NCBI GenBank assembly: GCA_937921695.1 | Contig: CAKZTZ010000001.1 | Location: 95,932-159,931 of the forward strand | Length of the DNA stretch: 64,000 bases | Reading direction: 5' to 3' | From: an uncultured Sulfolobales archaeon | Lineage (GTDB): Archaea; Thermoproteota; Thermoprotei_A; Sulfolobales; Acidilobaceae | Shown: positions 62,310 to 64,000 of the stretch, one piece after another | How positions within the stretch are numbered: position 1 is the stretch's first letter | How the letters are laid out: each line of letters starts with the position of its first letter | Notes under the pieces: model-generated | What the model was told of the DNA's origin: nothing | What the model saw: the letters and a program-made list of their open reading frames with translations, nothing else | Databases searched by the model: none | Program-made: the position numbers and the translations under genes

Positions 62310-62489
62310 TTATTTTTGAGTTGCTTTCCGTATTCCTAGTTTCTCGGCCATTTTCTTTGCTTTGTTTATGGCTTCTTCGGCGTTTTCGGCTCTCACGTTT
62401 ATTATGTATTTTGTTCCTTTTACTCTTACTCTGAATCTTCTGGTCCCGTGTTGTATGTAGTCTTCTATTATTTCGAGTTCCGCGTTCAT
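62310..62489 (-). CDS. 59-residue basic protein
   Basis: A 59-codon frame starts at ATG with a G-rich stretch (GGGGT) about seven bases before it. The peptide reads as two strands and a helix: MNAELEIIEDYIQHGTRRFR then VRVKGTKYIINVRAENAEEA, with a basic amphipathic helix at the end (KAKKMAEKLGIRKATQK). The alternation and its A-rich codons, like other minus-strand genes here, support a real gene. No family is recognised; RNA binding is conceivable. Confidence 0.55.
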   Translation of the reverse strand: MNAELEIIEDYIQHGTRRFRVRVKGTKYIINVRAENAEEAINKAKKMAEKLGIRKATQK

Positions 62490-62558
62490 AGTGTTTACCC
62501 CTTTATTTGGCTGTTTCTGTGGGCTTTATTATTTAAGTTTCTCTAGTTCCTGTTCTAT

Positions 62559-63902
62559 TTGGTGATCTTTTTGGAGGCTCCTGTTATAAGGGTTACGCCT
62601 CCGGGGCCTAGGGCTAGGGCTGTTGTTGAGGGTGACTCTGAGCTTCTTATGCAGTCTTTTGTTCGATGGTATCCTCTTGTTATAAAACGTGGGTTTGGGA
62701 GTGTTGTTGAGGATGTTGATGGTAATGTTTATATTGACTTTAACTCTGGGATAGCGGTTTTGAATGTTGGGCATTCTCATCCTAGGGTTGTTGAGGCTAT
62801 TAAGGGGCAGGCTGGGCTTTTCACCCACTATTCTCTAACAGACTTCTACTATGAGCTTGCAGTTGACTATGCTAGGGAACTTCTCAGAATAACGCCTGTA
62901 GGCGATGCTAAAGTATTCTACACTAATAGTGGTGCTGAGAGTATTGAGGGGTCTATGAAGATAGCTAGGGGGTATTTTAAGGGTTCAAGGCCATACATTA
63001 TAGCTTTTATAGGGGCTTTCCACGGGAGGACTTATGGGGCTATGAGCCTCACAGCTAGCAAGCCTACTCATAGGAGGCACTTCCACCCCCTAGTGCCGGG
63101 GATAATACATGTTCCATACCCATACCCTTACAGGTGCCCCTTCAAAACAGGGAGCCCGGAAGAGTGTGGGGAGGCTACTCTAGCATATATAGAAGACTGG
63201 ATCCTAGGGAGGCTAGTGGACCCAGGGGAGGTTTCAGCAATATTCTTCGAGCCTATACAAGGTGAGGGAGGATACATAGTGCCCCCAGACAATTTCCTCC
63301 CAGGGCTCGAGAAAATAGCTAGGAAACACGGAATACTACTAGTAGCAGACGAGGTCCAGACAGGGTTCGGGAGGAGCGGGAAATGGTTCGCAGTACAACA
63401 TTGGAGTATAACCCCGGACTTAATGGCCCTAGCTAAGGCGATAGCCTCAGGCCTACCCCTAGGAGCAATAGTGGGGAGAAAAGAAGTAATGAGCCTACCC
63501 CCGGGAAGCCACGCTAATACTTTCGGGGGAAACCCCATAGCCCTAGCAGCAGCTAAAGCAACACTAGAAATACTAAAAGAAGGAGTAGTAGAGAGGGTAG
63601 ACAAACTAGGAAAAGAAGCCATAGAATACCTGGAAGAGAGGCTGAAAGAAACCCCAATAGTGGGAGAGGTCAGAGGCAAAGGGTTCATGATAGGAATAGA
63701 ACTAGTAAAAGACGGAAAATCTAAAGAGCCGGCTAGAGGAGAGCTAGTCAAAATCCTAAATGAAACATTCAAGAAAGGAGTCCTAGCTATAGGAGGGGGA
63801 ATATCTACGCTGAGAATAGCGCCACCACTAACAATAGAGGAGGAACTCCTATTCAAAGGACTAGACATAATAGTGGAAACAATAAAGGAAACTCCAAAAT
63901 AA
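62559..63902 (+). CDS. Class III PLP aminotransferase (GABA/ornithine type or amino-acid racemase)
   Basis: This 447-residue PLP protein matches 4-aminobutyrate/acetylornithine aminotransferases. Features are VYIDFNSGIAVLNVGHSHPR, FYTNSGAESIEGSMKIARGY, FHGRTYGAMSLTASKP, the PLP Asp in LLVADEVQTGFGRSGKWFA and the PLP lysine in LMALAKAIASGLPLGA. Some archaeal homologues act as broad amino-acid racemases, so the substrate is uncertain. The 5' part is T-rich and the 3' part A-rich, a clear example of the skew noted in the findings. Confidence 0.88.
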   Translation: MVIFLEAPVIRVTPPGPRARAVVEGDSELLMQSFVRWYPLVIKRGFGSVVEDVDGNVYIDFNSGIAVLNVGHSHPRVVEAIKGQAGLFTHYSLTDFYYELAVDYARELLRITPVGDAKVFYTNSGAESIEGSMKIARGYFKGSRPYIIAFIGAFHGRTYGAMSLTASKPTHRRHFHPLVPGIIHVPYPYPYRCPFKTGSPEECGEATLAYIEDWILGRLVDPGEVSAIFFEPIQGEGGYIVPPDNFLPGLEKIARKHGILLVADEVQTGFGRSGKWFAVQHWSITPDLMALAKAIASGLPLGAIVGRKEVMSLPPGSHANTFGGNPIALAAAKATLEILKEGVVERVDKLGKEAIEYLEERLKETPIVGEVRGKGFMIGIELVKDGKSKEPARGELVKILNETFKKGVLAIGGGISTLRIAPPLTIEEELLFKGLDIIVETIKETPK

Positions 63903-63906
63903 CACT

Positions 63907-64000
63907 TTAAGTCACCAATCCTAAAACCCTCAATATTAAAGGAACTAGAATCGTAGCTATCAAGGTCATAAGTATCGCTATAATCGCAACCCTAAAATTA
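63907..64000 (-). CDS. Possible 3' end of a membrane protein (partial)
   Basis: The minus strand is open from the right edge for 30 codons, ending in TAA. The translation is nearly all hydrophobic (RVAIIAILMTLIATILVPLI), like a membrane segment at a protein C-terminus. The rest of the gene lies beyond the window, so neither family nor topology can be stated. Confidence 0.4.
   Translation of the reverse strand, partial: NFRVAIIAILMTLIATILVPLILRVLGLVT

Noticed and set aside
63128-63868. 246-codon open frame opposite the class III aminotransferase
   Set aside because: Antisense shadow. The residue composition is that of a reversed conserved gene and there is no start signal.

Overview
The window is a gene-dense, roughly half-GC piece of a hyperthermophile-type archaeal genome. 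It carries archaeal RNA polymerase A'/A'' as two genes, L30e, archaeal NusA, S12, Nep1, a stand-alone 5S rRNA gene, Box A promoters, and very frequent TTG and GTG starts. Crenarchaeal cell-division genes (cdvB, cdvC) and a Ced-type DNA-import locus point to Thermoproteota of the Desulfurococcales/Sulfolobales/Acidilobales side rather than Thermoproteales. I cannot name a species.

Layout. 1-3.9 kb is the end of the RNA polymerase operon (rpoA1 partial, rpoA2, rpl30e, nusA, rps12). 3.9-12.1 kb holds RNA and sugar metabolism genes (DUF151, nep1, metallo-hydrolase, Trm10-like, rnhB, DUF354, trm112, glmM) and conserved crenarchaeal unknowns. 12.1-16.2 kb has a structured gene-free stretch and then the Ced locus: pilin-like CedA1, membrane channel CedA, HerA/VirB4-type ATPase CedB and an overlapping tail-anchored coiled-coil protein. 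16.3-20.4 kb has a methylisocitrate lyase-like gene and a SPOUT methyltransferase-L3-L4-L23 operon. 20.6-30.8 kb is mixed metabolism (Mrp ATPase, DHPS-like protein, RHH/coiled-coil protein, FAD oxidoreductase, M32 peptidase, SufS pair, GcvH, threonine synthase) and one tRNA-Arg.

31-41 kb holds a dipeptidase, two MFS transporters, a phosphodiesterase, an aldolase, a RidA-threonine deaminase pair, panE-panB and a molybdopterin oxidoreductase. 41.3-46.8 kb carries pyrimidine synthesis, pyrI-pyrC-pyrD on one strand and pyrB on the other, with a winged-helix protein and a tiny secreted peptide between. 46.8-52.3 kb has a methylthiotransferase, a 48-residue Glu/Trp peptide, a methyltransferase, cdvB-cdvC, 5S rRNA and ogt. 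53.8-58 kb is a copper region: GltD-like oxidoreductase, a CPWC micro-ORF, two tandem YHS proteins and a CopA ATPase. The rest holds TenA, small zinc and membrane proteins, a MoaD-MoaE fusion and a class III aminotransferase.

The main points for follow-up are: the Ced locus and its fourth gene; several genes under 60 codons with clean ribosome-binding sites (poly-Glu/Trp, secreted peptide, YHS pair, micro-ORF); two conserved genes (nep1, rnhB) with no ATG/GTG/TTG start, both of which could begin at ATA; the MoaD-MoaE fusion; and a gene-scale gradient in which sense strands are T/G-rich at the 5' end and A-rich at the 3' end. There is no CRISPR array, intact insertion sequence or prophage. All assignments come from reading translations and motifs; no searches were run.
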